A stretch of 12,844 nucleotides of DNA, from contig CAZQAA010000129.1 in NCBI GenBank assembly GCA_964591255.1, forward strand, positions 1 to 12,844. The letters run 5' to 3'. Below the pieces are notes generated by a model, which was not told the DNA's origin, did not search any database, and worked only from the letters and a program-made list of their open reading frames with translations. This DNA is from CAZQAA01 sp964591255 (GTDB taxonomy: Bacteria > Desulfobacterota > DSM-4660 > Desulfatiglandales > Desulfatiglandaceae). Both the position numbers and the translations under genes were made by a program. Below are positions 1-6,731 of the stretch, piece after piece (positions within the stretch are counted from its first letter, which is position 1; each line of letters begins with the position of its first letter).

Positions 1-29
1 TCGTCCTTTTTCCAGAATGTCTGTATCAT
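1..29 (-). CDS. Start of an unidentified gene, truncated by the window edge
   Basis: Reading the minus strand, an ATG at 29-27 opens a frame encoding MIQTFWKKD before the window ends. A strong Shine-Dalgarno sequence (AAGGAGGG, complement of 36-43) lies 6 nt upstream of the ATG, which is the main reason to call a real gene start. Nine residues are too few to name a product. The gene is oriented like topA, but a spacer of about 350 bp separates them, so it probably has its own promoter. Confidence 0.6.
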
Positions 30-261
30 TTGTTTCCCTCCTTGAATTTTTTAATTTTCCATGGTTTTAAAGTATAAATAACTCTAAGGCATATTCCCCG
101 AAACAGAGTCAGACATCACCCCCTTCCTTCTATCTGTTCGCAAATCAAAAAACTGAAATTGAAACTTTTTTCATCTTTGCCCCTATGCTACAGCAATATG
201 CATGCCAAACAGGATAAAAGGGGATGATTTCGGTATAACCTGTTGATTTTCAATCTGAATC

Positions 262-277
262 AAAATTCCGGAATTTT
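262..277. repeat. Perfect 16-bp palindrome in the spacer
   Basis: AAAATTCCGGAATTTT is its own reverse complement over all 16 bases. It lies about 230 bp upstream of the left-edge gene start and about 110 bp downstream of the topA stop codon. Perfect dyads of this length in intergenic DNA are often binding sites for dimeric regulators. It lacks a following U-tract, so a terminator is unlikely. The regulator, if any, is unknown. Confidence 0.55.
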
Positions 278-306
278 ACGGGAGATTGGTTGTATGGCGG
301 CTTGTT

Positions 307-338
307 GCAATTTTTGACATTACCATTACAAATTTTGC
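307..338. repeat. Imperfect 14-4-14 inverted repeat
   Basis: The arms are GCAATTTTTGACAT (307-320) and ATTACAAATTTTGC (325-338), separated by TACC. Ten of the 14 positions are complementary. It lies just downstream of topA in the same spacer as the 16-bp palindrome. It could be an operator, a weak hairpin or chance in AT-rich DNA. Confidence 0.35.
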
Positions 339-385
339 CATATGATGGAAGTCAAGACGACGGGCAGGGAGATCGGCCAGGCAGG

Positions 386-2650
386 TTAAAGGGGTCTTGT
401 GAAGTTACACCCCTTTTGCCTGCATACCAGGACGGCCCCTTCCCCCTTTTTTTGCCTTATGCCCATAACCTTTGTCCCGCATTCCGGGCATGTCCCGTCA
501 AACGGTTCGTCCCACATCATGAAGCGGCATTCGGGATAGCGGTTGCAGGCATAAAAGATCCGGCCTTTCCTGGATCTCCTTTGAACCAGTGTGCCGGAAC
601 AGCCATCATCAGGGCAGGGTACATCTGTTTTTGTGCGGTCAGCGCCGTTCGAATCCAGGGGACGCGTGTTTTTGCATTCAGGGTATCCAGAGCAGGCTAT
701 GAAAGGGCCGAACTTTCCGTTTTTTACCACCATCTCCCTGCCGCAAAGATCACAGATTCCCTTTGCCTCCGGGGCGGGAGTCTTCTGCATCACGATCCTC
801 CCCTTTTCATCCCTTGTGAAATTGGATGTGCTGCGGCACTCGGGGTAACGTGTACAGGCAAGAAAGATACCGTTTTTTCCGGATTTTATAGCCATGGGGC
901 TCCTGCATTCCGGACAGCGGATATCGGTGGGGACCTCTCCCTTCATATCCCTTTCGGCCCTGTCCAGTTCTTTTTTAAAGGAATCGTAGAACCCTTTTAA
1001 TACATCGACCCAATTGACCTTGCCCTGTTCGATCCTGTCCAGTTGGGTTTCCATCTGTGCAGTGAATGCCGCATCCAGGATATCAGGAAAGCTTCCTACC
1101 AGGAGATCTGTAACCAGGAAGCCAAGCTCGGTGGGCCTGAAGCGCCTTTTTTCGGTAGTTACGTATTCCCTCCCGCTGATATTGGCAAGTATTGAGGCAT
1201 ATGTGGAGGGCCTTCCTATCCCGTTTTCTTCCAGGGCCTTGATGAGGCTTGCGGCCGTAAATCTTGGCGGGGGCTGGGTGAAGTGTTGCACGGGATCGAG
1301 TTTCACGAGATCAGGCGTATCCCCTTCTCTTAAGGGGGGGAGCAGTTTGTCATCCCCGTTTTTTCTTCCCGCGGGTTCTTCTGCCGTTTCCTTGTACATG
1401 ACCATAAAACCCCTGAATACCACCACTGAACCCGATGCCCTGAAGCCTGCCTGACCCGCCTCGATTTCCACCTGTGTCTGTTCCAGGATCGCGGGAGTCA
1501 TCTGGCAGGCGATGAACCTGTTCCATATGAGTGAATAAAGGGCAAGCTGATCCTTGTTGAGAAATTGCGCAACCGTCTCAGGATCGAGTTCCATGGATGT
1601 GGGACGGATGGCCTCATGGGCCTCCTGGGCCCCCTTGCGGCTCTTGAAACGGTTTGGTCTGGACGGCAGATAATCGTTTCCGAAGGTCTCTCCAATATAG
1701 GCCCTGGCCTGGGACAGGGCGTCATCCGATATCCTGAAGGAATCGGTCCTCATGTATGTGATAAGTCCTGCCTGGCCCCGGTCTCCCAGTTCCACACCCT
1801 CGTACAGCCCCTGGGCGACCGCCATGGTCTTTTTTGGGGAGAATCTCAGCCTCTTGAAAGATTCCTGCTGGAGCAGACTGGTAGTAAATGGCGGCGGTGG
1901 ATACCTCTTTCTCTTTTTCCGGGAGATTCCGGTAATTCTGAATGGGAGCCCCTTTATTTCAGAGACCAGGGCCTGGGTCTGTGCGCCTGTCTTGAGTTCG
2001 ATTTTTTTCCCATGGTATCTGAACAGCCTGGCCTCAAACGGGGGAGGATCATCCGCTTTCAGGTGTGCGGTCAGGGTCCAGTATTCCCGGGGTTCAAAGG
2101 CATAGATCTCCCTTTCCCTGTCGCAAATCATCTTTACTGCAACGGACTGGACACGGCCGGCGCTCAGACCCCGCTTGACCTTGGTCCACAGGAGGGGTGA
2201 AATCTGATATCCCACAATACGATCCAGTATCCTCCTGGCCTGCTGGGACTCGAACCGGTCCCTGTTAAGGGCCTGGGGCGAGGCGACCGCATCCCTCACC
2301 GCCTTTCGGGTAAGTTCGTTGAACAGTACCCTCAGGATCCTGCGTTTCCCGTTTTTCAGTTCTTCTGCAATGTGCCATGCAATGGCCTCTCCTTCCCTGT
2401 CAGGATCAGGTGCCAGATAGATGGCCTCGGCCTTCTTTCCCGCCTCCCTGAGGGTCTTCAGGACCTTTCCCTTTCCCTTGATGGTCACATACTCGGGTCT
2501 GAAGCCGTTTTCAATATCCACGCCAAGCCTGTTTACCGGCAGGTCCTTTATATGGCCTACAGAGGCCATAATCATAAAATCCGGCCCCAGGTATTTCTGG
2601 ATGGTCTTGGCCTTTGCCGGCGATTCCACGATAAGAAGATTTTTTGCCAT
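386..2650 (-). CDS. topA: DNA topoisomerase I (type IA)
   Basis: TopA relaxes negatively supercoiled DNA by cutting one strand through a 5'-phosphotyrosine link and passing the other strand, which sets chromosome supercoiling with gyrase. The 754-residue protein has the whole family layout. The N-terminal Toprim domain starts MAKNLLIVESPAKAKTIQKY and carries the acidic DPDREGE motif at 82-88. The active-site region GLITYMRTDSFRIS places the catalytic tyrosine at Y299. Four four-cysteine zinc modules occupy the C-terminus, starting near residues 579, 633, 679 and 721, each with CxxC or a close variant followed by a second Cys pair (often YPEC). The length is normal for a multi-finger bacterial TopA. 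The start lies 10 nt after the dprA stop codon, and a GAGG lies rather far upstream of the ATG, so coupling to dprA translation is likely. The dprA-topA neighbourhood is common in bacteria. Confidence 0.97.
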   Translation of the reverse strand: MAKNLLIVESPAKAKTIQKYLGPDFMIMASVGHIKDLPVNRLGVDIENGFRPEYVTIKGKGKVLKTLREAGKKAEAIYLAPDPDREGEAIAWHIAEELKNGKRRILRVLFNELTRKAVRDAVASPQALNRDRFESQQARRILDRIVGYQISPLLWTKVKRGLSAGRVQSVAVKMICDREREIYAFEPREYWTLTAHLKADDPPPFEARLFRYHGKKIELKTGAQTQALVSEIKGLPFRITGISRKKRKRYPPPPFTTSLLQQESFKRLRFSPKKTMAVAQGLYEGVELGDRGQAGLITYMRTDSFRISDDALSQARAYIGETFGNDYLPSRPNRFKSRKGAQEAHEAIRPTSMELDPETVAQFLNKDQLALYSLIWNRFIACQMTPAILEQTQVEIEAGQAGFRASGSVVVFRGFMVMYKETAEEPAGRKNGDDKLLPPLREGDTPDLVKLDPVQHFTQPPPRFTAASLIKALEENGIGRPSTYASILANISGREYVTTEKRRFRPTELGFLVTDLLVGSFPDILDAAFTAQMETQLDRIEQGKVNWVDVLKGFYDSFKKELDRAERDMKGEVPTDIRCPECRSPMAIKSGKNGIFLACTRYPECRSTSNFTRDEKGRIVMQKTPAPEAKGICDLCGREMVVKNGKFGPFIACSGYPECKNTRPLDSNGADRTKTDVPCPDDGCSGTLVQRRSRKGRIFYACNRYPECRFMMWDEPFDGTCPECGTKVMGIRQKKGEGAVLVCRQKGCNFTRPL
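388..416 (-). other. Hairpin spanning the topA stop codon
   Basis: AAAGGGGT (388-395) and ACCCCTTT (409-416) form an 8-bp stem with a 13-nt loop. One arm covers part of the topA stop codon (386-388). In the minus-strand transcript the stem is followed by AACC, not by a U-run, so it is not a canonical rho-independent terminator. It might still protect the 3' end. Confidence 0.3.
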
Positions 2651-2660
2651 AATTGTGTCG

Positions 2661-3770
2661 TTACCTCACGAACATCTTGCCCGGCAACTGTCTCACCAGG
2701 CCCCTCAATTCCATCCTCATCAGTATGCTCAATATTTCTCCCGCATCCATTTGCGAATCCCGTACAATCTGGTCTATATGCACGGGATATTCCCCTATGA
2801 GTTCATAGACCTCTTTTTCAGGCCTGGTCATCCCGGCCGGCGGGACGGGATCTGTTCCTTTAATGCCGTTTTTCCCTGCCTGTCTGTCCCCGAGCCCGAA
2901 CTCATCAAGTATATCATTTGCATTCTCTATAAGCCGGGCCCCCTCTTTGATCAGAAAATGGGTGCCTTTGCTCTTGAATGACTCAATGCTTCCCGGAACG
3001 GCGAAGACTTCCCTGCCCTGATCCAGTGCAAATGCGGCCGTGATGAGTGAACCGCTCTTCCTGGTCGCTTCTATAACAGCCACACCCCTGCTCAGACCGC
3101 TTATGATCCGGTTGCGTATGGGAAAGTTTTTTGGTTCAGGAGGAGTGCCCAGGGGGAATTCGGAAATGACCGCACCTGTTTCCACTACCTGATCCAGGAG
3201 TTTCCTGTTTGTGGCCGGATAAACAATGTCTATACCCGTCCCTGTAACCGCTATGGTGAAGCCGCCGCCTCTTATGCTGCCTGTGTGGGCGGCCGCATCT
3301 ATCCCTTTTGCCAGGCCGCTCACTATCCCCACGCCGCTTTTGGCAAGACTGAACGCTATTTTTTCCGCGGTCTTCAGACCGTAAGGAGTGGCATTCCTGG
3401 AACCTACCATGGCAATCAGCACAAGTTCATCCGGAATATCCTTTCCCCTGACATACAGGAGCATGGGAGGATAATGAATCTCCCTTAAAAGGGGCGGATA
3501 GGATGGATCCCTGAATGTGATGATCCTGGCGCCAAGCCTTTCCACCTTCCTGAGTTCGGCTTCGGGGTCTTTTACGAATTTTTTCCTTATAATATTGTGT
3601 GCCACATCTTTCCGGATCTCCCTTACATCCAGCAGGTCTGAAAGGTCGGCCTCAAACACGGCCTGCGGGGAACCGAATCTTTTTAGCAGGGCATTAAAAG
3701 AGTTGTTCCCCAGGCCCGGAATCATATACAATGCCAGCCAGCCCAATATGTCATCTGACCATGGTTGCAT
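2661..3770 (-). CDS. dprA: DNA processing protein DprA (Smf family)
   Basis: DprA binds incoming single-stranded DNA and loads RecA in transformable bacteria. It is also widespread in bacteria not known to be transformable. From the ATG at 3770 the protein has 369 residues. It begins with a short helical region containing WLALYMIPGLG, typical of the helix-hairpin-helix/SAM-like N-terminus. The Rossmann-type core follows, with VGSRNAT (122-128), GLAKGIDAAAH (152-162), the block SEFPLGTPP...NFPIRNRIISGLS (203-227) and KSGSLITA (238-245). The C-terminus (about 325-369) looks like the winged-helix domain of this family. A TTG at 3809 would add 13 residues, but neither start has a clear Shine-Dalgarno sequence; the ATG matches the usual N-terminus better. 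The gene is followed after 10 nt by topA and preceded by the DUF6178-like gene with a 68-nt gap. Confidence 0.93.
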   Translation of the reverse strand: MQPWSDDILGWLALYMIPGLGNNSFNALLKRFGSPQAVFEADLSDLLDVREIRKDVAHNIIRKKFVKDPEAELRKVERLGARIITFRDPSYPPLLREIHYPPMLLYVRGKDIPDELVLIAMVGSRNATPYGLKTAEKIAFSLAKSGVGIVSGLAKGIDAAAHTGSIRGGGFTIAVTGTGIDIVYPATNRKLLDQVVETGAVISEFPLGTPPEPKNFPIRNRIISGLSRGVAVIEATRKSGSLITAAFALDQGREVFAVPGSIESFKSKGTHFLIKEGARLIENANDILDEFGLGDRQAGKNGIKGTDPVPPAGMTRPEKEVYELIGEYPVHIDQIVRDSQMDAGEILSILMRMELRGLVRQLPGKMFVR

Positions 3771-3789
3771 GAGAGTACCGAAAAGAAAT

Positions 3790-3809
3790 TTGATTTTATA
3801 TGAAATCAA
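3790..3809. repeat. 20-bp inverted repeat just upstream of the dprA ATG
   Basis: TTGATTT (3790-3796) and AAATCAA (3803-3809) are perfect 7-bp inverted arms around TATATG. The element sits 20-39 bp upstream of the preferred dprA start at 3770, where an operator or 5'-UTR hairpin could act. A separate 10-bp palindrome, AGACCGGTCT (3826-3835), lies slightly further upstream. No regulator can be named. Confidence 0.35.
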
Positions 3810-3838
3810 CGCAGAAGCTTAAACCAGACCGGTCTTCA

Positions 3839-5590
3839 TTAGTCAAGTCTTTTTGGGGCGCCATAGTCGGCCGCCAGGAGGAATTTCATGTAGCGCATCT
3901 CCATATTTTCCGTGGATACCCATCTGTATTCCTCCACAAATTCCTGCCATAAAAGGGCAAGGGTATCTCTTAAGAGTGCATTTTCTCGTGCGTCAGGATC
4001 GGACACGTATGTCACCATCTCGTTTATGAACAGGTCCTTAAACCCGGGCATTCCATATGGGGGGGCAGTTTCCCCGGCCCTGAGACGGCGGAAGAGTTCC
4101 CTTACCCTGTGGCCGGGAATGGTTGACAAATGCGGTTTCATGTCCAGTATCCGCCGGGCCCAGATGGTAAAGATTATGGGCTGAAAGGTTATTTCAGGGT
4201 CTTTTAAAATTCCGTGATCCGGTGGATGAAGTCCGGTAATACCCTCGAAAAGGCTGTCCAGGACCCTCAGTCTATGCAGGATTTTTCTGGCGGCATCCAG
4301 TTCGGAAAGACGTTCAAATCCCCTGAATGATTCCTCACCTTCACCACCGGTATAAAAAAGGGGTCTTTTTTGCAAAATACCTTTCAGGCTTTCTCCCCAT
4401 TCATCTCCCCAGAAATCGGGGGCAAGTCCCTGGCGATGAAACCAGCTTCCCTTCCACCAGCGTTCCGCCTCCCACTTGAGTTCCAGTGCCATACCAAAGC
4501 CCACGCGGAATACCGAGGCAAGGGGATTCTCTTTCAGTATCCTGCCGGCCAGGGAAATATCTTCACCGCACAGATTTTCCAGGGCAAGATTCAGGTACCC
4601 GGCGGCCTTCCGGCATGTCCTGAGCAGGATACTGAATTCGCTCAAGATACTTCCATCGGCCGAAAGGATCTGGTTGCAGAGTCCCGCGAATTCGAGTTCA
4701 ATCCTGTTTAAAAGGATGTCATCTTTTATACCTGAGATGACCATGGTGAGCATATCCCGGCCCCTGGCGTGATAGAGCGGCAAAACAGGTGCCGGGGCAT
4801 CGGTTTTTTCCTCCCATGTTTCACAGGATGGTGTACGTTTTTCTCCGGGGTGCAGGGCGTTTTCTTCCAGGCGGGCATATATTGACACGGCCTCTTCAAA
4901 GGGGAGGAATCCGTGTTCTGCCAGGCGCACACTCCGCAACCTGTACAGTTCTTCTTCTGTCTCGGCGGGGAGAAGCCCGGCAAGTCCTGAAACAAGGGCA
5001 TGGTAGCGGTTGATGTCCTGTTCTGCCAGGCTCCTTATGATCCCTTCAATCGTTTGCCTCAGTCCTTCATCCGGGACATTGATGTAGTAAACACCGTCAA
5101 GAGTGAAAAAGCCGTCCCTGAGATCATAGACTTCATCCGGATCCCTTACATCCACACGGATTTTCTTGAACAGACAGTATGACATGAGGAGCTGACCTTC
5201 TCCGAACAGCCATCCTGCAAGCCTCCCGGGATCGGCCCGATGCAGTCTGCCGAGCCACAGGAACGCCTGTTCCAGGTCAATACGATCCCTCTTCCACAGT
5301 TCCAGATCAAGGAGATGATGCCACTGGTCATGGGAGGCCAGTTCAAGCAAAGGGAGAGAGTCCTCGTCCCCTATCTTTTTTATCAACCAGAAAAAATCAT
5401 CATGGGACAACTGCCTGACAAATTCTCCCGGAGTATCCAGTGCCAGTATCTTCTCCAGGATTTGATGGCCCGACATGGAATAAAGCCTTTGCAAGTCGGC
5501 GCCCCTGTCGGATGATGCCGGCGCCTGCGCTCCTTTGCCCGATGTCTTTTGATCGATCAATGTTTCAATACCCGTCCCTTTGATTAACAT
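3839..5590 (-). CDS. DUF6178-like protein of unknown function
   Basis: This 583-residue protein resembles, from memory, the DUF6178 family, which I associate mainly with Desulfobacterota; no member has a function that I know of. It appears soluble and largely helical, rich in Leu, Glu, Asp and Arg, with no signal peptide or clear membrane segment. The N-terminal third (about residues 40-125) has a regular helical pattern around HQILEKILAL, FVRQLSHDDFFWLIKKIG and LPLLELASHDQWHHLLDLEL, which looks repeat-like. I see no nucleotide-binding loop, metal-binding cluster or other catalytic signature. The ATG at 5590 has AGGAAAG 6 nt upstream (complement of 5597-5603), supporting this start. The gene heads the minus-strand cluster with dprA and topA and is divergent from the ftsB-like gene, which may mean shared control with DNA metabolism or division. 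That link is inference from position only. Confidence 0.65.
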   Translation of the reverse strand: MLIKGTGIETLIDQKTSGKGAQAPASSDRGADLQRLYSMSGHQILEKILALDTPGEFVRQLSHDDFFWLIKKIGDEDSLPLLELASHDQWHHLLDLELWKRDRIDLEQAFLWLGRLHRADPGRLAGWLFGEGQLLMSYCLFKKIRVDVRDPDEVYDLRDGFFTLDGVYYINVPDEGLRQTIEGIIRSLAEQDINRYHALVSGLAGLLPAETEEELYRLRSVRLAEHGFLPFEEAVSIYARLEENALHPGEKRTPSCETWEEKTDAPAPVLPLYHARGRDMLTMVISGIKDDILLNRIELEFAGLCNQILSADGSILSEFSILLRTCRKAAGYLNLALENLCGEDISLAGRILKENPLASVFRVGFGMALELKWEAERWWKGSWFHRQGLAPDFWGDEWGESLKGILQKRPLFYTGGEGEESFRGFERLSELDAARKILHRLRVLDSLFEGITGLHPPDHGILKDPEITFQPIIFTIWARRILDMKPHLSTIPGHRVRELFRRLRAGETAPPYGMPGFKDLFINEMVTYVSDPDARENALLRDTLALLWQEFVEEYRWVSTENMEMRYMKFLLAADYGAPKRLD

Positions 5591-5592
5591 TT

Positions 5593-5622
5593 TTGACTTT
5601 CCTGCAGGTTTAAGGTTATACT
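5593..5622 (+). promoter_or_regulatory. Predicted promoter of the ftsB-to-pgsA cluster
   Basis: A TTGACT -35 hexamer (5593-5598) and a TATACT -10 hexamer (5617-5622) are separated by 18 bp. Each matches the sigma-70 consensus at five of six positions. The predicted transcript would start near 5629, giving a leader of roughly 35 nt to the preferred GTG start. The -35 box overlaps the ribosome binding site of the divergent DUF6178-like gene. Confidence 0.55.
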
Positions 5623-5646
5623 TATTTTTTCGAATGATAAAGTCAA
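5615..5646 (-). promoter_or_regulatory. Possible promoter of the DUF6178-dprA-topA cluster
   Basis: On the minus strand a TTGACT -35 box (complement of 5641-5646) precedes a TATAAC -10-like box (complement of 5615-5620). The spacing is 20 bp, longer than ideal, so the exact -10 is uncertain. It is a mirror image of the plus-strand promoter: TTGACTTT at 5593-5600 is the exact reverse complement of AAAGTCAA at 5639-5646. Confidence 0.35.
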
Positions 5647-5664
5647 TTTTTGAGGCAAGCGCCC

Positions 5665-5985
5665 GTGTCTTCCAAAAAGAAAAAATACTGGAAAATCATA
5701 CTTGTTTCAATTTGTGTCACGGGTCTGATCGTGGCCTGGCTGGGCTTTGGTGAACAGGGACTCTTTCAGCTGTATAAAAGGGAAAAGGAACGCCGGGCAC
5801 TGGCAGAGAAGATACGTACCCTGGCCGAGGAAAACAGGGCCCTCCTTGATGAGATAGAACGGCTCAGAACCGATATGAAATATGTGGAATCGGTTATCAG
5901 AAAGGAACTGAGCCTGATCAGGGAAAACGAGGTCATCTATCGTTTTAAGGATGATCTGGAAAAAGAGGGGAGTGACGGATCGTAA
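5665..5985 (+). CDS. ftsB: Septum formation initiator (FtsB/DivIC) family protein
   Basis: Members of this family are small bitopic membrane proteins of the divisome that pair with FtsL through a coiled coil and help activate septal wall synthesis with FtsQ. From the GTG at 5665 the protein has 106 residues. It has a short basic cytoplasmic tail (SSKKKKYWK), one membrane segment (about residues 10-28), and a charged heptad-like helix (about 38-75) beginning YKREKERRALAEKI. The ending YVESVIRKELSLI followed by ENEVIYRF is characteristic of the family. A TTG at 5650 would add five residues, but it has no Shine-Dalgarno sequence, whereas the GTG has TGAGG about 9 nt upstream. It is the first gene of the plus-strand cluster. 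FtsB and DivIC cannot be distinguished from sequence alone. Confidence 0.87.
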   Translation: MSSKKKKYWKIILVSICVTGLIVAWLGFGEQGLFQLYKREKERRALAEKIRTLAEENRALLDEIERLRTDMKYVESVIRKELSLIRENEVIYRFKDDLEKEGSDGS

Positions 5986-6032
5986 CAGCCCCGTAAAAAT
6001 GGACAGGGAAACCTGTAGCGGAGGAGATTGAT

Positions 6033-6731
6033 ATGGAAAAGAGAGGTGACAGTCTTTTTTTTGATATCCTGAGGCGTGCCCCTTCCCGGGAGACAATCCT
6101 TCTGGTCCTTCAGAAGATGAAAGAAGAGGGCAGAACAGATGAAGTAATCCGGGAGTGCAGGGAGGCGCTCAATCTTTATCCGGATGATATACGCCTCCGC
6201 AGACTGCTGGTGGAGACATGTCAGGAAGCGGGACTGGTTGATGATGCGGCATCGGAAATAGAAGAGATTACATCGATGATGGATGATCTGAGTATGGTTT
6301 ACAGGTCGCAGGCCGAGCTTCTTATGCAGCGGCACATGGAGAGTGAGGCCCGGGATATGCTTAAGCGGTATCTGGCACACCATCCGGAGGATCAGGATGC
6401 AGCCGGTCTCTTTAACAGGCTTGGGGCAGTTGAAGGAGATACGGGAAAAGAGGCCCCGTCCCTTGAACTTGCGACCCCGACCATTGCCGAGCTTTATTAT
6501 GATCAGGGAAAGATCGGGGAGGCGGCGCGCATATACGAGAAGATTATATCGGAAAATCCGGAAGACACTGTTTCAAAAAACCGCCTCCAGGAGTTGAAGG
6601 CCCTGATGAGCAGGGAAAAGGAGAAGGAATCATCAGAAGGAGACAGGCTTGCGGAAAAAAGGAGGAAGGAGAATATGGTCATGATCCTGGAAGGGTGGCT
6701 CACAAGACTCCAGGAGCTGCGTCATGCCTGA
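6033..6731 (+). CDS. Tetratricopeptide-repeat protein
   Basis: This 232-residue protein is predicted to be soluble, with no signal peptide or membrane segment. TPR-like helix pairs are visible at about residues 36-68 (DEVIRECREALNLYPDDIRL), about 91-121 (ARDMLKRYLAHHPEDQDA) and about 150-183 (IAELYYDQGKIGEAARIYEK, then ENPED). A charged Lys/Glu linker (about 190-214) leads to a C-terminal helix containing ILEGWLTRLQELR. TPRs are protein-protein scaffolds, so no enzymatic role is implied and the partner is unknown. From memory, similar TPR proteins ending in a LExWL-type helix occur in Desulfobacterota. The ATG follows GGAGGAG with good spacing. The 3' end overlaps the next gene by 8 nt, so the two are probably translationally coupled. 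Confidence 0.85.
   Translation: MEKRGDSLFFDILRRAPSRETILLVLQKMKEEGRTDEVIRECREALNLYPDDIRLRRLLVETCQEAGLVDDAASEIEEITSMMDDLSMVYRSQAELLMQRHMESEARDMLKRYLAHHPEDQDAAGLFNRLGAVEGDTGKEAPSLELATPTIAELYYDQGKIGEAARIYEKIISENPEDTVSKNRLQELKALMSREKEKESSEGDRLAEKRRKENMVMILEGWLTRLQELRHA

Larger units (their letters stand above)
30..385. other. AT-rich intergenic spacer between topA and the next gene
   Basis: No convincing gene lies here. The spacer is clearly richer in A+T than its surroundings. It holds the ribosome binding site of the gene starting at 29 (36-43), a perfect 16-bp palindrome (262-277) and an imperfect 14-4-14 inverted repeat (307-338). On the minus strand a TATACT hexamer (complement of 71-76) could be a -10 box for the left-edge gene, but I see no good -35 hexamer at standard spacing. 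No hairpin with a U-tract that would clearly terminate topA is visible. Confidence 0.6.

Noticed and set aside
295..310. Sigma-54-like TGGC...TTGCA on the plus strand
   Set aside because: The GG to GC spacing is 9 nt instead of 10, and no plus-strand gene follows.
314..346. TTGACA ... TATGAT promoter-like pair on the plus strand
   Set aside because: The spacing is 21 bp and it would transcribe antisense into topA with no gene downstream.
290..1000. Long open frame on the plus strand opposite the topA 3' end (236 codons)
   Set aside because: It lies antisense to the zinc-finger region of topA, lacks a ribosome binding site and protein-like composition, and topA is unambiguous.
1565..2200. 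Plus-strand open frame (211 codons) opposite the topA active-site region
   Set aside because: It is antisense to the catalytic region of TopA and no family is recognisable in it.
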